Source of the DNA: Pseudofrankia saprophytica
Lineage (GTDB): Bacteria; Actinomycetota; Actinomycetes; Frankiales; Frankiaceae
Assembly: GCF_000235425.2 (NCBI RefSeq)
Contig: NZ_KI912267.1
Location: 322,207 to 386,206, forward strand
Length of the DNA: 64,000 bases
Reading direction: 5' to 3'
Shown: piece by piece, positions 9,412 through 17,165 of the stretch
Numbering within the stretch: the first letter of the stretch is position 1
Layout: every line of letters begins with the position of its first letter
Program-made: the position numbers and the translations under genes
Notes under the pieces: generated by a model
What the model was told of the DNA's origin: nothing
What the model saw: the letters and a program-made list of their open reading frames with translations, nothing else
Database searches by the model: none

Positions 9412-9786
9412 CACCACAGGAAGATCGCCGATCCACCTCCGCGCGATGTTCCCGCGCCGTCTCCTCGGGCTCGTCGCCGATGGGGCGGAGATCGGCGGCC
9501 GACCCGACCTCGGGCCGGCCGCCGACTTCGCGTTGGTGGGTCGCGGCCCCGACAGGGCCCGACCGTTCCACGCCATCCGTGTGACTCTCGTCGAGAGCAA
9601 TGCCGCCGCAACGCGGCGGAGCATCCGCAGGGCACCGGTTTCGGCCCGCGGTGAGCAAGGGGAGGACGGAGTGACTCGGCACCGGCAACGTCCACCCGCC
9701 CATCCGCGTCCCGTCCTCACCGCCTCGCGGCCCGACAAGTCCGGCCTGAATCGGACGCCATCTCGGACGCGGCTGCGACTCCTCAC
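9412..9786. other. Gene-free stretch
   Basis: There is no convincing open frame: the open frames on both strands are arginine/proline-rich GC artefacts. It probably contains the promoter of the ATPase gene at 9787, but no clear -35/-10 pair was recognised. Confidence 0.55.
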
Positions 9787-10212
9787 ATGATGACCGAGCG
9801 GATCGAGGAGTTCAGGATCGGGCGTGATCCCATGGCCGTCCGGGACATGCGCCACGCCGTGCGCCGAATGTGCTGCAGCGCCGATCTACCCGCCGATACC
9901 TGCGATACCGCCATGCTGCTGACCAGTGAGACCGTCACCAACGCGATCGTGCACGCAGGCACGTCCGCGCGCCTGGTCATCCGGGCCTCATCGGGCTGTA
10001 TCCGCGTCGAGGTCACCGATGACAACAACCGCTCACCCACCACCGCCCCCACCAGGACCGACGCGACGCATGGCCGGGGCATCGGGCTGATAGACACCCT
10101 CGCGACCCGCTGGGGCATCCAGCGACACACCCATGGAAAAACCGTGTGGTTCGAGATCGTCCCGGAATCCTCGATCGCGCCGCACCACCTGGTCCTGCCG
10201 CCAACCGGCTGA
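9787..10212 (+). CDS. Histidine-kinase-like ATPase (RsbW-type anti-sigma/regulatory kinase)
   Basis: A stand-alone GHKL ATPase domain of 141 residues, of the kind that phosphorylates anti-anti-sigma factors or binds sigma factors in partner-switching systems. The N box is LTSETVTNAIVHA (Asn52), the G1 box is VEVTDDN (Asp78), and the ATP lid is HGRGIGLI (95-102). There is no sensor, membrane or dimerisation domain. No Shine-Dalgarno is obvious before the ATGATG at 9787, so translation may be leaderless. It is convergent with a PP2C phosphatase gene, the usual counter-acting enzyme, although no STAS-domain substrate gene is present here. Confidence 0.85.
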   Translation: MMTERIEEFRIGRDPMAVRDMRHAVRRMCCSADLPADTCDTAMLLTSETVTNAIVHAGTSARLVIRASSGCIRVEVTDDNNRSPTTAPTRTDATHGRGIGLIDTLATRWGIQRHTHGKTVWFEIVPESSIAPHHLVLPPTG

Positions 10213-10213
10213 C

Positions 10214-10261
10214 GCGCCGGCCTCGGTGGCGTTGGGCCGGCCAACCGGGGCGGGCCGGCGC
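10214..10261. terminator. GC-rich hairpin between convergent genes
   Basis: GCGCCGGCC (10214-10222) is exactly complementary to GGCCGGCGC (10253-10261). A smaller nested dyad, TTGG/CCAA, sits in the loop. It fills the gap between the convergent ATPase and phosphatase genes and can act on both strands. There is no T-run on either side. Confidence 0.5.
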
Positions 10262-10277
10262 GGGGCCGGACGGACGG

Positions 10278-11588
10278 TTATCCGGTGGGGACGTGCAGGA
10301 TGAGCAGAGCGGTGTCGTCGGTAGCGTGGCCCTCGGTGAATTCCAGAATGGCGGCTTCCAGGGCGTGCGCGAGGTGCGCGGCGCCCTGGCCGCCGTTGGC
10401 GTGCAGGACGTGGCGCAGCCGGGTGTCGCCGAAGAACTCCCGTGTATGTGGGTGGCGTGCCTCGGTCACGCCGTCGGTGTAAAGCAGGAGGCTGTCGCCG
10501 GGTCGCAGCGCGAAGCGGGTGTCGGTCAGGTCGGGATCGGGCACGATGCCGAGCGCGGTTCCCGGCTCACCCACGGCGCTGATCCCGCCGTCGGCACGGC
10601 GCAGCAGCGGTGGTTCGTGGCCGCCAAGCGCAAGACTCCCGTGGACCGAGCCGTCACCCCGCGGCGGGTGCAGCACCGCGTAGATCGCCGTAAGGAAGCG
10701 ATGATCGTCGACTCGTTGCGTCGCCAGAGCGTCGTTCAGGTGTGCCAGCACCTGGGCGGGTGACCGTTGCCGGGTCGCGGCGGCCCGGATCGTGTAACGC
10801 GCCAACGCCGTCACCTTCGCCGCGTCGAGCCCCTTGCCGCAGACATCGCCCAGCGCGACGCCCCACAACCGGTCGTGATGCGGGAACAGGTCATAGAAGT
10901 CGCCGACCACCTCGGTGCCGCTCGCCGTGGCCGGGAGGTACCGGGCAGCGATCTCGACGCCGGGCACGGCCGGCAGCATCGGCGGCAGGAGGCTGTCCTG
11001 CAAGGTGCGGGCCAACGCCACGGCCTGCGTCGCGCTGCGCTGGGCACGACTCGCGGTCTCTCGAAGCTCCACCTCGCTGGAGGCGGCCTTCGCCAGACCG
11101 GAGATCGTCAGAATGTCCCGGTCACTCCACTGCCGGCTGCGGCGGTCCACCGCGCACAGCGTGCCCAGGATCAACCCGTCGGGCGAGCGGACGGGAAACC
11201 CGATCCAGGCGCCGATGCCCATCGACGCCACCGACGGGTTGTCCCTGGTCCGAGGATCGACCGCCGCGTCCGTCACGATCAACTCGGCGCCCGAATCGAT
11301 GACGTACTGGCAGAAGCTCTCACTGACCGCGTTCTGCCGCTCGGCCGGGTCGGTCACATCGACACCGATACAACTCTTCCAGAACGAACGACGATCATCG
11401 ACGAGCGTGACGAACGCCCACGGCGTCCCCAGCAGCGCCGCCGCCAAGCCAGAAAGGTTGTCGAACGGCGCTTCCGCCGGCGTGTCCAGCAAGCCCGTGG
11501 CCCGCACCGCCGCAAGCCGGCGCGGGTCGAACACGGCACGTGGCAACGGAGCGCGGTTCTCCAGGGTCAGAACGTCAATGGCGGCCAT
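10278..11588 (-). CDS. GAF-domain PP2C-family (SpoIIE/RsbU-type) serine phosphatase
   Basis: A cytoplasmic PPM-type phosphatase of 436 residues, likely to dephosphorylate an anti-anti-sigma or similar protein. An N-terminal GAF sensor domain covers about 20-170 (ASLCQ-type SFCQYVIDSG, then GFPVRSPDGLILGTLCAVD). A short helical linker (ELRETASRAQRSATQAVALARTLQDSLLPP) is the usual RsbU connector. The SpoIIE domain follows from about 210, with the metal-binding motifs GTEVVGDFYD and ALGDVCGKG, then GDSLLLYTDGVTEAR, and ATDDTALL near the end. ATG 11588 is used because the longer frame (to 11657) adds only a basic tail; neither has a strong ribosome site. It is convergent with the GHKL ATPase. Confidence 0.9.
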   Translation of the reverse strand: MAAIDVLTLENRAPLPRAVFDPRRLAAVRATGLLDTPAEAPFDNLSGLAAALLGTPWAFVTLVDDRRSFWKSCIGVDVTDPAERQNAVSESFCQYVIDSGAELIVTDAAVDPRTRDNPSVASMGIGAWIGFPVRSPDGLILGTLCAVDRRSRQWSDRDILTISGLAKAASSEVELRETASRAQRSATQAVALARTLQDSLLPPMLPAVPGVEIAARYLPATASGTEVVGDFYDLFPHHDRLWGVALGDVCGKGLDAAKVTALARYTIRAAATRQRSPAQVLAHLNDALATQRVDDHRFLTAIYAVLHPPRGDGSVHGSLALGGHEPPLLRRADGGISAVGEPGTALGIVPDPDLTDTRFALRPGDSLLLYTDGVTEARHPHTREFFGDTRLRHVLHANGGQGAAHLAHALEAAILEFTEGHATDDTALLILHVPTG

Positions 11589-11723
11589 TTTAGGGCAGCG
11601 CCCGCTTCGCGCGGCGCGCAAAGCGGCCGAACTCCCCCGCGGCCGCTTACGGTCCACGGCGTCGGCGAGGTTCGCAGTCTGGACGGGACCGTCACCCGCC
11701 TCCGCCGGTCCTCGCCCTCCGCC

Positions 11724-13022
11724 TCACGCCGACCGGTCTGAGCCGGCCCGTCTCAGAGGCCACGTCGCTGCCCCCGCCGCGCTTCCGGCAAGGTCGTGCG
11801 CACCGTACGCCGGGCCGACACCCGCGCCGGCCGCTGCCCAATCGGGTTCGACCGGGCGCACGGCGAGATCGACCCGTTGATCGCGCGGGCCTCGGAACCT
11901 ACGCAGCAGGTACCGGTGGGCCGGCTTTTCCACGGTGTGGTGCAGGAACGCGCCAAGTGCGATGGAGAAGGAAAAACCCGCGAGTATGGCGAGAGCCGCC
12001 GCGGGCGCGCTGGCCGTGTCGAACCAGCCGAGTTCGGTGACGACCGCGAGTGCGCCGGGGTGGATGAGATAGAAGGCGTAGGAGACCACGCCGAAATAGA
12101 CGAGAGGGCGGGCACTCGCGATGGGTACTCGGCGGCCGTCCGCCTCCCGGGTGGCGACCAGGAAGATGATTGCCGCGAACGACGGCAGGGTGAGGGTGTC
12201 GATGAGCCCCGAGTGGTCACCATAGCGGTACCCGAGCATGATCGGGACCGCTAGCCAGGCGGTCGCGAGGACGGCGAGCGTCCGGCGCTGTCCCGCTGTG
12301 CCGCGCACGCCGTCCTGCGCCAGAAGGCCCAGCACGATACCGAGGACAAACTCGCCGACCCGCACCGCCGGGTTGGCGTAGAGGGCGAGGTCGAGGCGGG
12401 AATCCACCACGCCGGCCAGGCAGGCCACGGCCGCCGTCGGCAGGACGACGAGGAGGGCCGCGCGGATCCGGGCCGCGTTGGTCCGGGCCACGAGCCGCTG
12501 GTAGACGAGTGGGAAGACGAGGTAGAAGAACGCCTCACAGGACAGCGACCACAGCACTGCGCCGCCCCAGCCGAAGTAGATGGACTGGGTGGGAATCCAG
12601 GCCTGAACGAGCAAAAGACTCGGAAGAATGGCGGCGGGTTTCGATCCGAAATCGCCGATCATCCCAAACCGCCAGGCGACGACGAGCCACAACACGATCG
12701 CGACGAGGTACAGCGGGTAGATCCTGGCGAACCGACGCCAGTAGAACTGGGCACGTGTCCCCGGACGGGCAGACCAGGTGAGCACGAATCCCGAGAGCAT
12801 GAAGAAGAACATGACACCGACGTATCCGATGTTGCCGAGTGGCACCATGGGAATTGCTTCCTCGACATCCGCGTCGATGTGGCGGACAAACACGAGGGTG
12901 GCGGCGGCGCCTCGGAGACCGGTCAGCGACGGCAGGTCGCGGCGAGCCTGAGATCGCGGGGTAGCTCTGGGTCTGGACGCGGCCCGGTGGCGGCCGGACG
13001 ATGGCGACATCCTCTCGGTCAC
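11724..13022 (-). CDS. Acyltransferase-3 family membrane protein
   Basis: This 432-residue integral membrane protein of the OafA/acyltransferase-3 family transfers acyl groups to sugars, lipids or macrolides. It has about ten hydrophobic segments. The signature SLTGLRGAAATLVFVRH carries the conserved Arg37 and His48. It is followed by FFFMLSGFVLT, the RRFARIYPLYL segment and WSLSCEAFFYLVFP. The C-terminal 60 residues are hydrophilic. GTG 13022 has an AGAAGG ribosome site six bases ahead and was preferred to ATG 13010. The acceptor is unknown; a surface polysaccharide or lipid is the usual choice. Confidence 0.88.
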   Translation of the reverse strand: MTERMSPSSGRHRAASRPRATPRSQARRDLPSLTGLRGAAATLVFVRHIDADVEEAIPMVPLGNIGYVGVMFFFMLSGFVLTWSARPGTRAQFYWRRFARIYPLYLVAIVLWLVVAWRFGMIGDFGSKPAAILPSLLLVQAWIPTQSIYFGWGGAVLWSLSCEAFFYLVFPLVYQRLVARTNAARIRAALLVVLPTAAVACLAGVVDSRLDLALYANPAVRVGEFVLGIVLGLLAQDGVRGTAGQRRTLAVLATAWLAVPIMLGYRYGDHSGLIDTLTLPSFAAIIFLVATREADGRRVPIASARPLVYFGVVSYAFYLIHPGALAVVTELGWFDTASAPAAALAILAGFSFSIALGAFLHHTVEKPAHRYLLRRFRGPRDQRVDLAVRPVEPDWAAAGAGVGPAYGAHDLAGSAAGAATWPLRRAGSDRSA

Positions 13023-13570
13023 CGTGCCCTTCTCGATTGTCGGGAGACATGCAGGGGCGGTCGGCGCCGGTGCGGAGGAGGACCGTGCCAGTCACACGGG
13101 CGGGCTGGTGTCATGCGCGGCGCACAGCCGGATGCCACCGTGAACACCGAGGCAGACACCAGCCGCGGCGCCGGATCAGGTCGTGACGGCACAACCCGAC
13201 GCGACCGAGGCAGCGGACCACCAGGAGCTCGCGCCTCCGGCTCGCCCCAGTCCTGCCCTTCGATTCACGACCGCCCGGTCCGGGATCTTGCTGGCCGCCA
13301 TGGACCAACCCTACCCATACGTTAATGTCAGGTTCGCCTGGACTGGCGCAATGCTACTACAGCCGAGTAGATGATTACTCGGCGTGAGAGTCCTCGGTCA
13401 CAAGGGACACGCAGTAGCCGGACGCCGCATATGTCGGGCGGCCCGGGGTGTGACGTCAGCCCGCGGTCGGGAGGGCGGAAGGCAGCCCGCTCGGGGCGCC
13501 CATCCGCCGACGGGACCCTGTCGAGAGGGTGCCCGGGGTGCGCCTCCCCGAGTGCGCGGCGACCCATCTG
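13023..13570. other. Gene-free stretch
   Basis: Open frames exist on both strands but are short, arginine-rich and lack domain signatures or ribosome sites. An AT-rich patch near 13315-13380 (CCATACGTTAATGTC and GAGTAGATGATTACTC) is unusual for this DNA and could hold a promoter. No gene is called. Confidence 0.55.
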
Positions 13571-13600
13571 TTGACAAACCCGATCGGGTTGGTCGACTAT
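13571..13600 (+). promoter_or_regulatory. Promoter with embedded 14-bp operator palindrome
   Basis: A consensus -35 TTGACA (13571-13576) is followed after 17 bases by GACTAT (13594-13599) as a -10 element. The spacer begins with the perfect palindrome AACCCGATCGGGTT (13577-13590), directly behind the -35 box, where a bound repressor would block RNA polymerase. The predicted start of transcription falls at about 13606-13608, on the GTG of the leader ORF. The regulator is not known from the sequence. Confidence 0.7.
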
Positions 13601-13607
13601 CGGAATC

Positions 13608-13694
13608 GTGTCGACGACTGATTACAGCGGAGGGCTGACCTCGCGCCGTTGCGTCGACTTCAAGCGCATCTGTAGCGCTCTGTGTTCGAGCTGA
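13608..13694 (+). CDS. Cysteine-containing leader peptide (putative attenuation leader)
   Basis: This 28-codon ORF starts at GTG 13608, about eight bases after the -10 element, so it is probably translated leaderlessly. The middle reads SRRCVDFKRICSALC, with Cys at positions 15, 22 and 26. This matches the known actinobacterial short leader peptides of the form RR(H/C)VD(L/F)xRxxSAxC, which precede sulfur-assimilation and sulfonate-uptake genes and are thought to sense cysteine supply by ribosome stalling. Downstream lie a terminator-like hairpin (13875-13893) and a TauD-type dioxygenase gene, consistent with sulfur control. Recognition is from the motif and context. Confidence 0.75.
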   Translation: MSTTDYSGGLTSRRCVDFKRICSALCSS

Positions 13695-13776
13695 CGACCA
13701 GGCGCATCTCGACGCCCTGACCCCTGGGGCAGCTGGCCGCGTGCCACCCCGCCGCGTGCCCACTTCTCGCTGGCCG

Positions 13777-13806
13777 CCGTCTCACTGGCGCCGTCTCACT
13801 GGCGCC
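13777..13806. repeat. Two tandem copies of a 14-bp unit
   Basis: The unit CCGTCTCACTGGCG occurs at 13777-13790 and 13791-13804 and is followed by CC, inside the untranslated region before the TauD-type gene. Confidence 0.85.
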
Positions 13807-13874
13807 TTGTCGCGTGCCCACGCTGTGGCACATCCACGCCACCCAGTTTTCTTGTCGGCCTTCGGCTCCCGGCG

Positions 13875-13900
13875 GCCGCAGCCTGGCTGCGGCTTGTGTT
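13875..13900 (+). terminator. Candidate attenuator hairpin before the TauD-type gene
   Basis: GCCGCAG (13875-13881) pairs with CTGCGGC (13887-13893) across a CCTGG loop and is followed directly by TTGTGTT. It lies between the leader peptide and the dioxygenase, where an attenuator would be expected. An alternative anti-terminator pairing was not worked out. Confidence 0.5.
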
Positions 13901-14040
13901 CGCCGAGCAGATGAATGCCCACAGCGGGATCGGCTACCTCATGATCCATGCACCGACGTTCTTGCGGTCGGACGTGATCGTGCTCTGTCTCCCTGTACGG
14001 AGTCTCACACCCCCGCCCACCTCGCTAGGAGATCCGTCCA

Positions 14041-14966
14041 TGACCGTCACCACTGAGGCAGCGGCCGTCGCCGGCGCCATCCCGACCGTGTCCTCGCCGC
14101 CCGACGTGCCGTTCGAGGTCGTCCCGCTCTCGGGCAACCTTGGTGCCGAGATCCTCGGCCTCGACCTGCGCACCCTCGACGACGGCGTGACCGCGGCGGT
14201 CCGTGCCGCCTGGCTTCATTACAAGGTGGTCTTCTTCCCTGGCCAGAACCTGACGCCGCGGGAGCACCTCGCCTTCGCCCGTCGCTTCGGCGAGCCGACG
14301 GAGGGTCACCCGGTCATCCCCGGTCTGGCCGACCAGCCCGAGGTGTTCCAGATCGACTACACCCAGGTCAGGGAGCTGGCGGCGGTCTACGGCAATGTCA
14401 GCGACGTGTCACGCGGACTGGACTGGCATACCGACGTGACCTTCGTGAAGCGCCCACCGCTCGGCTCGATCCTCCGTGCGGTCGAGGTGCCCCGGGCCGG
14501 GGGCGACACGCTGTTCTCCAACCAGGAGGCCGCGTTCGACGATCTCAGCCCGGCGCTTCAGGGGTTTCTGAGCACGCTGACCGCCGTCCACGACGGCGAG
14601 GACCAGTTCAAGGCCGTCCTCGACCTGCTCGGCGAAGGCCGTTGGGAGGGCAAGACCTTCACCAAGCTCGAGGCGGTCGAGCACCCGGTCGTCCGCACGC
14701 ACCCGGAGACCGGAAAGCGGTCGCTGTTCGTGAACCCGGGCTTCACCTCCCACATCAAGGAGCTGCAGCGCGCCGAGAGCGACGCGCTGCTCGCGTTCCT
14801 CTACCAGCACTCGGTACGCCCCGAGTTCACGGTGCGCTACCACTGGCAGCCGGGGACCATCGGCTTCTGGGACAACCGCGCGACCCAGCACGCCGTCGTC
14901 GGCGACTTCGGTGACGCGCACCGCGTGATCCAGCGCGTCACCCTGCGAGGCGACGAACCCCGCTGA
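14041..14966 (+). CDS. TauD/TfdA-family 2-oxoglutarate-dependent dioxygenase
   Basis: This 308-residue Fe(II)/2-oxoglutarate dioxygenase belongs to the taurine dioxygenase family, which releases sulfite from sulfonates or sulfate esters (TauD, AtsK) or cleaves phenoxy acids (TfdA). The iron triad is His130 and Asp132 (DWHTDVTF) with His284 (ATQHAVVGD). Arg295 and Arg299 follow at the TauD spacings of 11 and 15 residues. FFPGQNL and the NR-ATQHA region are typical. ATG 14041 follows AGGAGA at eight bases. The Cys leader peptide and operator upstream favour a sulfur-scavenging role, which is inference. The last 29 bases overlap the end of the convergent 2OG oxygenase gene. Confidence 0.92.
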
Positions 14967-15999
14967 AGTTGCTGGTGGCGCCGGCGCTGGCGGCGGTGCT
15001 GGCGGCGGTGCTGGCGAGCTGGCGGCGGGCCCGGAGGTTGAGCCAATCGCCGGCGAGGATCGGGGCGAAGCGGGCCGGGTTGTCGGCGGTGACGCAGGTG
15101 GGGACGGGCTCGATCAGGGTGCCGGGGTAGGCGTCGACGAAGTAGGCGACGCTGCGGCGCGCGGCCGGTCCCGTGGCGTTCGCCGGCGGAGGCAGCACCC
15201 GGTGCAGGGTGGAGGTCCAGCGGTCGTTGGTCCACATCGCGAGCAGGTCACCGATGTTCGCCACCAGCTGCCCCGGTCCGGGGTTCACATCGCGCCATTC
15301 GTCGCCTTGCCGGATCTGGAGGCCGGGCACGCCGTCGGTCCACAGCAGGGTGAGCACGCCGAAGTCGGTGTGCTCACCGCGACGGAGCTGGCCGGGCAGC
15401 GGGTCCCCGGCGTCGGCGGGGCGGGTGTAGAAGTTGGCCCGGGTCGACAGCGGCGCGTCGAGGCACAGGTCGACGAGCCAGCGTTCGCCCATGCCGAGCG
15501 CGAGGCCCATCGCGCCGAGCACCGCGCCGGCGAGCCGCGCCATCGCGGTCTCGTAGGCGCGGTACGCCCACTCCCAGCCGGCCGGGCGGGGCGGCCACGC
15601 GTTCGCCGGGTACCAGGCTCGGTAGTGATCGAACGGCGCGCGGTCGGCGTCGGACCGGCTGAAGCTCATCGCCTCGAACAGGTCCGGCGGGGTCCGGTTG
15701 TCCTCGGCGTAGGCCGACGCCTCCTCGCCGAAGGCGGTGTAGCCGATGTTGTTGCCGTCGGGGACCTTGCGCGCGACGCAGGCGAGTTTCTCCGCCACGG
15801 GCAGCGCGAAGAACTCGTCGCAGCGCGTCACGAACGCGCCCATGATCGCGTCCGGCACGCCGTGGCCCTCCAGCAGCAGGAACCCGGTCTCGCGGCAGGC
15901 CCGGTCGACGGCCGCGGCGACCGCCTCGCGCCCGGCCGCCTCGCCGGACCACCATCCGCTCAGGTCCACCGGCGCGTCATGCACCGAGCTCTCAGACAT
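14938..15999 (-). CDS. Isopenicillin-N-synthase-like 2-oxoglutarate/Fe(II) oxygenase
   Basis: This is a 353-residue non-haem iron oxygenase of the IPNS/2OG-FeII family. The metal triad is His210 and Asp212 (EHTDFG) with His266 (LHRV), and the 2OG-binding RxS motif is Arg281/Ser283. The N-terminal DIOX_N-type segment is present (GFLLLEGHGVPD). The C-terminal 24 residues are Ala/Ser-rich, encoded by a short 12-bp tandem repeat, and overlap the convergent TauD-type gene by 29 bases. Its start overlaps the stop of the preceding paralogue in the sequence ATGTCTGA, which implies translational coupling. It is the last gene of the nine-gene minus-strand operon. Such enzymes hydroxylate or open N-heterocycles and modified amino acids; the substrate here is unknown. 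Confidence 0.9.
   Translation of the reverse strand: MSESSVHDAPVDLSGWWSGEAAGREAVAAAVDRACRETGFLLLEGHGVPDAIMGAFVTRCDEFFALPVAEKLACVARKVPDGNNIGYTAFGEEASAYAEDNRTPPDLFEAMSFSRSDADRAPFDHYRAWYPANAWPPRPAGWEWAYRAYETAMARLAGAVLGAMGLALGMGERWLVDLCLDAPLSTRANFYTRPADAGDPLPGQLRRGEHTDFGVLTLLWTDGVPGLQIRQGDEWRDVNPGPGQLVANIGDLLAMWTNDRWTSTLHRVLPPPANATGPAARRSVAYFVDAYPGTLIEPVPTCVTADNPARFAPILAGDWLNLRARRQLASTAASTAASAGATSNFSGVRRLAG
14986..15015. repeat. 12-bp tandem repeat in the 3' end of the oxygenase gene
   Basis: GCTGGCGGCGGT occurs at 14986-14997 and 14998-15009, followed by a partial third copy. It encodes the Ala/Ser-rich C-terminal tail of the 2OG oxygenase. Confidence 0.8.
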
Positions 16000-17065
16000 T
16001 CAGCGCGGCCGTGACGGTGTGGTAGCCGAGCTCCTTGCGGGAGATGTGCTCGCCCGCGACGACCGGGCTGTAGTCGGGCCTGCCCGCGGCGACGGGGAGG
16101 GCGGGGGCGACGAGGGCGTCGGGGTTGGGCTGCTGGAAGTAGGCGACCGAGTAGCGGCCGACGCTCGGGTCCTCGCCCTTGACGACGCGGTGCGGGGTGG
16201 CCGGCAACAGGCCGCCCGTCCAGCGCTCCAGCATGTCGCCGATGTTGATGACCAGCGATCCGGGGATGAACGGCACCTGCCACCAGCGGCTGTCGGCGAA
16301 CACCTCCAGCCCGCCCGGCTCGCTGGGCCGGTAGAGGAGGGTGAGCGCCCCGTGGTCGGTGTGCGGGCGGTTGCGCAGCATCGGGCTGTCGGCGAGGCCC
16401 CCGACGCGGGGCGGGTAGTGGTTGGCGGCGAGGTTGTTGAAGTGGCGGTCGAACTTGTCGGCGAACCAGTCGCGCGGCAGGCCGACGCCCAGGGCGACGA
16501 GCTCGAGGAGCCGGTCACCGAGCGCGGTCATCGCCCGGTAGTAGTCCTCCCACACCGGCCGCAGCGACGCGGGGCGCTCGGGCCACAGGTTCGGCCAGCG
16601 CCACAGCTTGGCCTGCGGGCTGCCCACCGGGTAGTCACCCACCGGCTCCAGTTGGTTGATCAGTAGCGACTCCATCAGGTTCGGCGCGCGCGCCGGTCCC
16701 GACTGGTCAGGTACCGGCTCGTAACCCCGGATCACCTCGGGCGCGGGGAAACCGACCCGCATCTTCTCGTCCAGCGGCAGCGCGAAGAAGTCCGCCGACT
16801 CAGCGCAGAACCGCTCGAACAGGCCGAGGTCGACCTCATGGCCGGTGATGACCGCGAAGCCGGTGTGCCGGAAGGATTCGACGAGGCCCTGGGCGCCCGC
16901 GGCCCCCCCCGCCGAGCCCGCCGGCGCGCCGATCGCGGCGCTGACGTCGACGACCGTCACCGTCGCGACGCCGGCGCTGGCGTCGCCGTCGGTCGAGCGA
17001 TCCTCGATGAAGATCGCCGACGGCGACGACGGCGACGGCAGGTCGGCGGCCTCGACATCGTTCAT
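15992..17065 (-). CDS. Isopenicillin-N-synthase-like 2-oxoglutarate/Fe(II) oxygenase (paralogue)
   Basis: This second IPNS-like oxygenase (357 residues) is directly upstream of the first in the operon. It has His235 and Asp237 (PHTDHG), His292 (TPHRVV) and the RYS motif (Arg304, Ser306). A longer N-terminal arm of about 60 residues precedes the GFAVITGHEV segment. ATG 17065 has AAGGAG seven bases ahead and was chosen over a longer frame. The two paralogues differ clearly through the middle, so they are likely to act on different steps or different substrates rather than being a recent duplication. Function in the catabolic operon is inferred from context. Confidence 0.9.
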   Translation of the reverse strand: MNDVEAADLPSPSSPSAIFIEDRSTDGDASAGVATVTVVDVSAAIGAPAGSAGGAAGAQGLVESFRHTGFAVITGHEVDLGLFERFCAESADFFALPLDEKMRVGFPAPEVIRGYEPVPDQSGPARAPNLMESLLINQLEPVGDYPVGSPQAKLWRWPNLWPERPASLRPVWEDYYRAMTALGDRLLELVALGVGLPRDWFADKFDRHFNNLAANHYPPRVGGLADSPMLRNRPHTDHGALTLLYRPSEPGGLEVFADSRWWQVPFIPGSLVINIGDMLERWTGGLLPATPHRVVKGEDPSVGRYSVAYFQQPNPDALVAPALPVAAGRPDYSPVVAGEHISRKELGYHTVTAALNV

Positions 17066-17165
17066 GTGCACGCTCCTTCGCGTCGTGGCCGCCCGACCGG
17101 GCCGCCGCCTGGCTCCGGCCCGCCTCCCGGGAGAGCGGGAGGCGGGCCGGGATCGAGAGATGGCG

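Larger units (their letters stand above)
13695..14040 (+). other. Long untranslated region between leader ORF and TauD-type gene
   Basis: These 346 bases separate the leader ORF from the dioxygenase start. They hold a tandem repeat (13777-13806), the terminator-like hairpin (13875-13893) and an AGGAGA ribosome site just before 14041. No further protein is called; an open frame runs into the dioxygenase from 13896, but its N-terminal part has no family match. Confidence 0.6.

Noticed and set aside
13100-13560. Several short open frames upstream of the TauD-type region
   Set aside because: No ribosome site, domain or good start, and composition is Arg/Pro/Gly-rich as for random GC-rich DNA.
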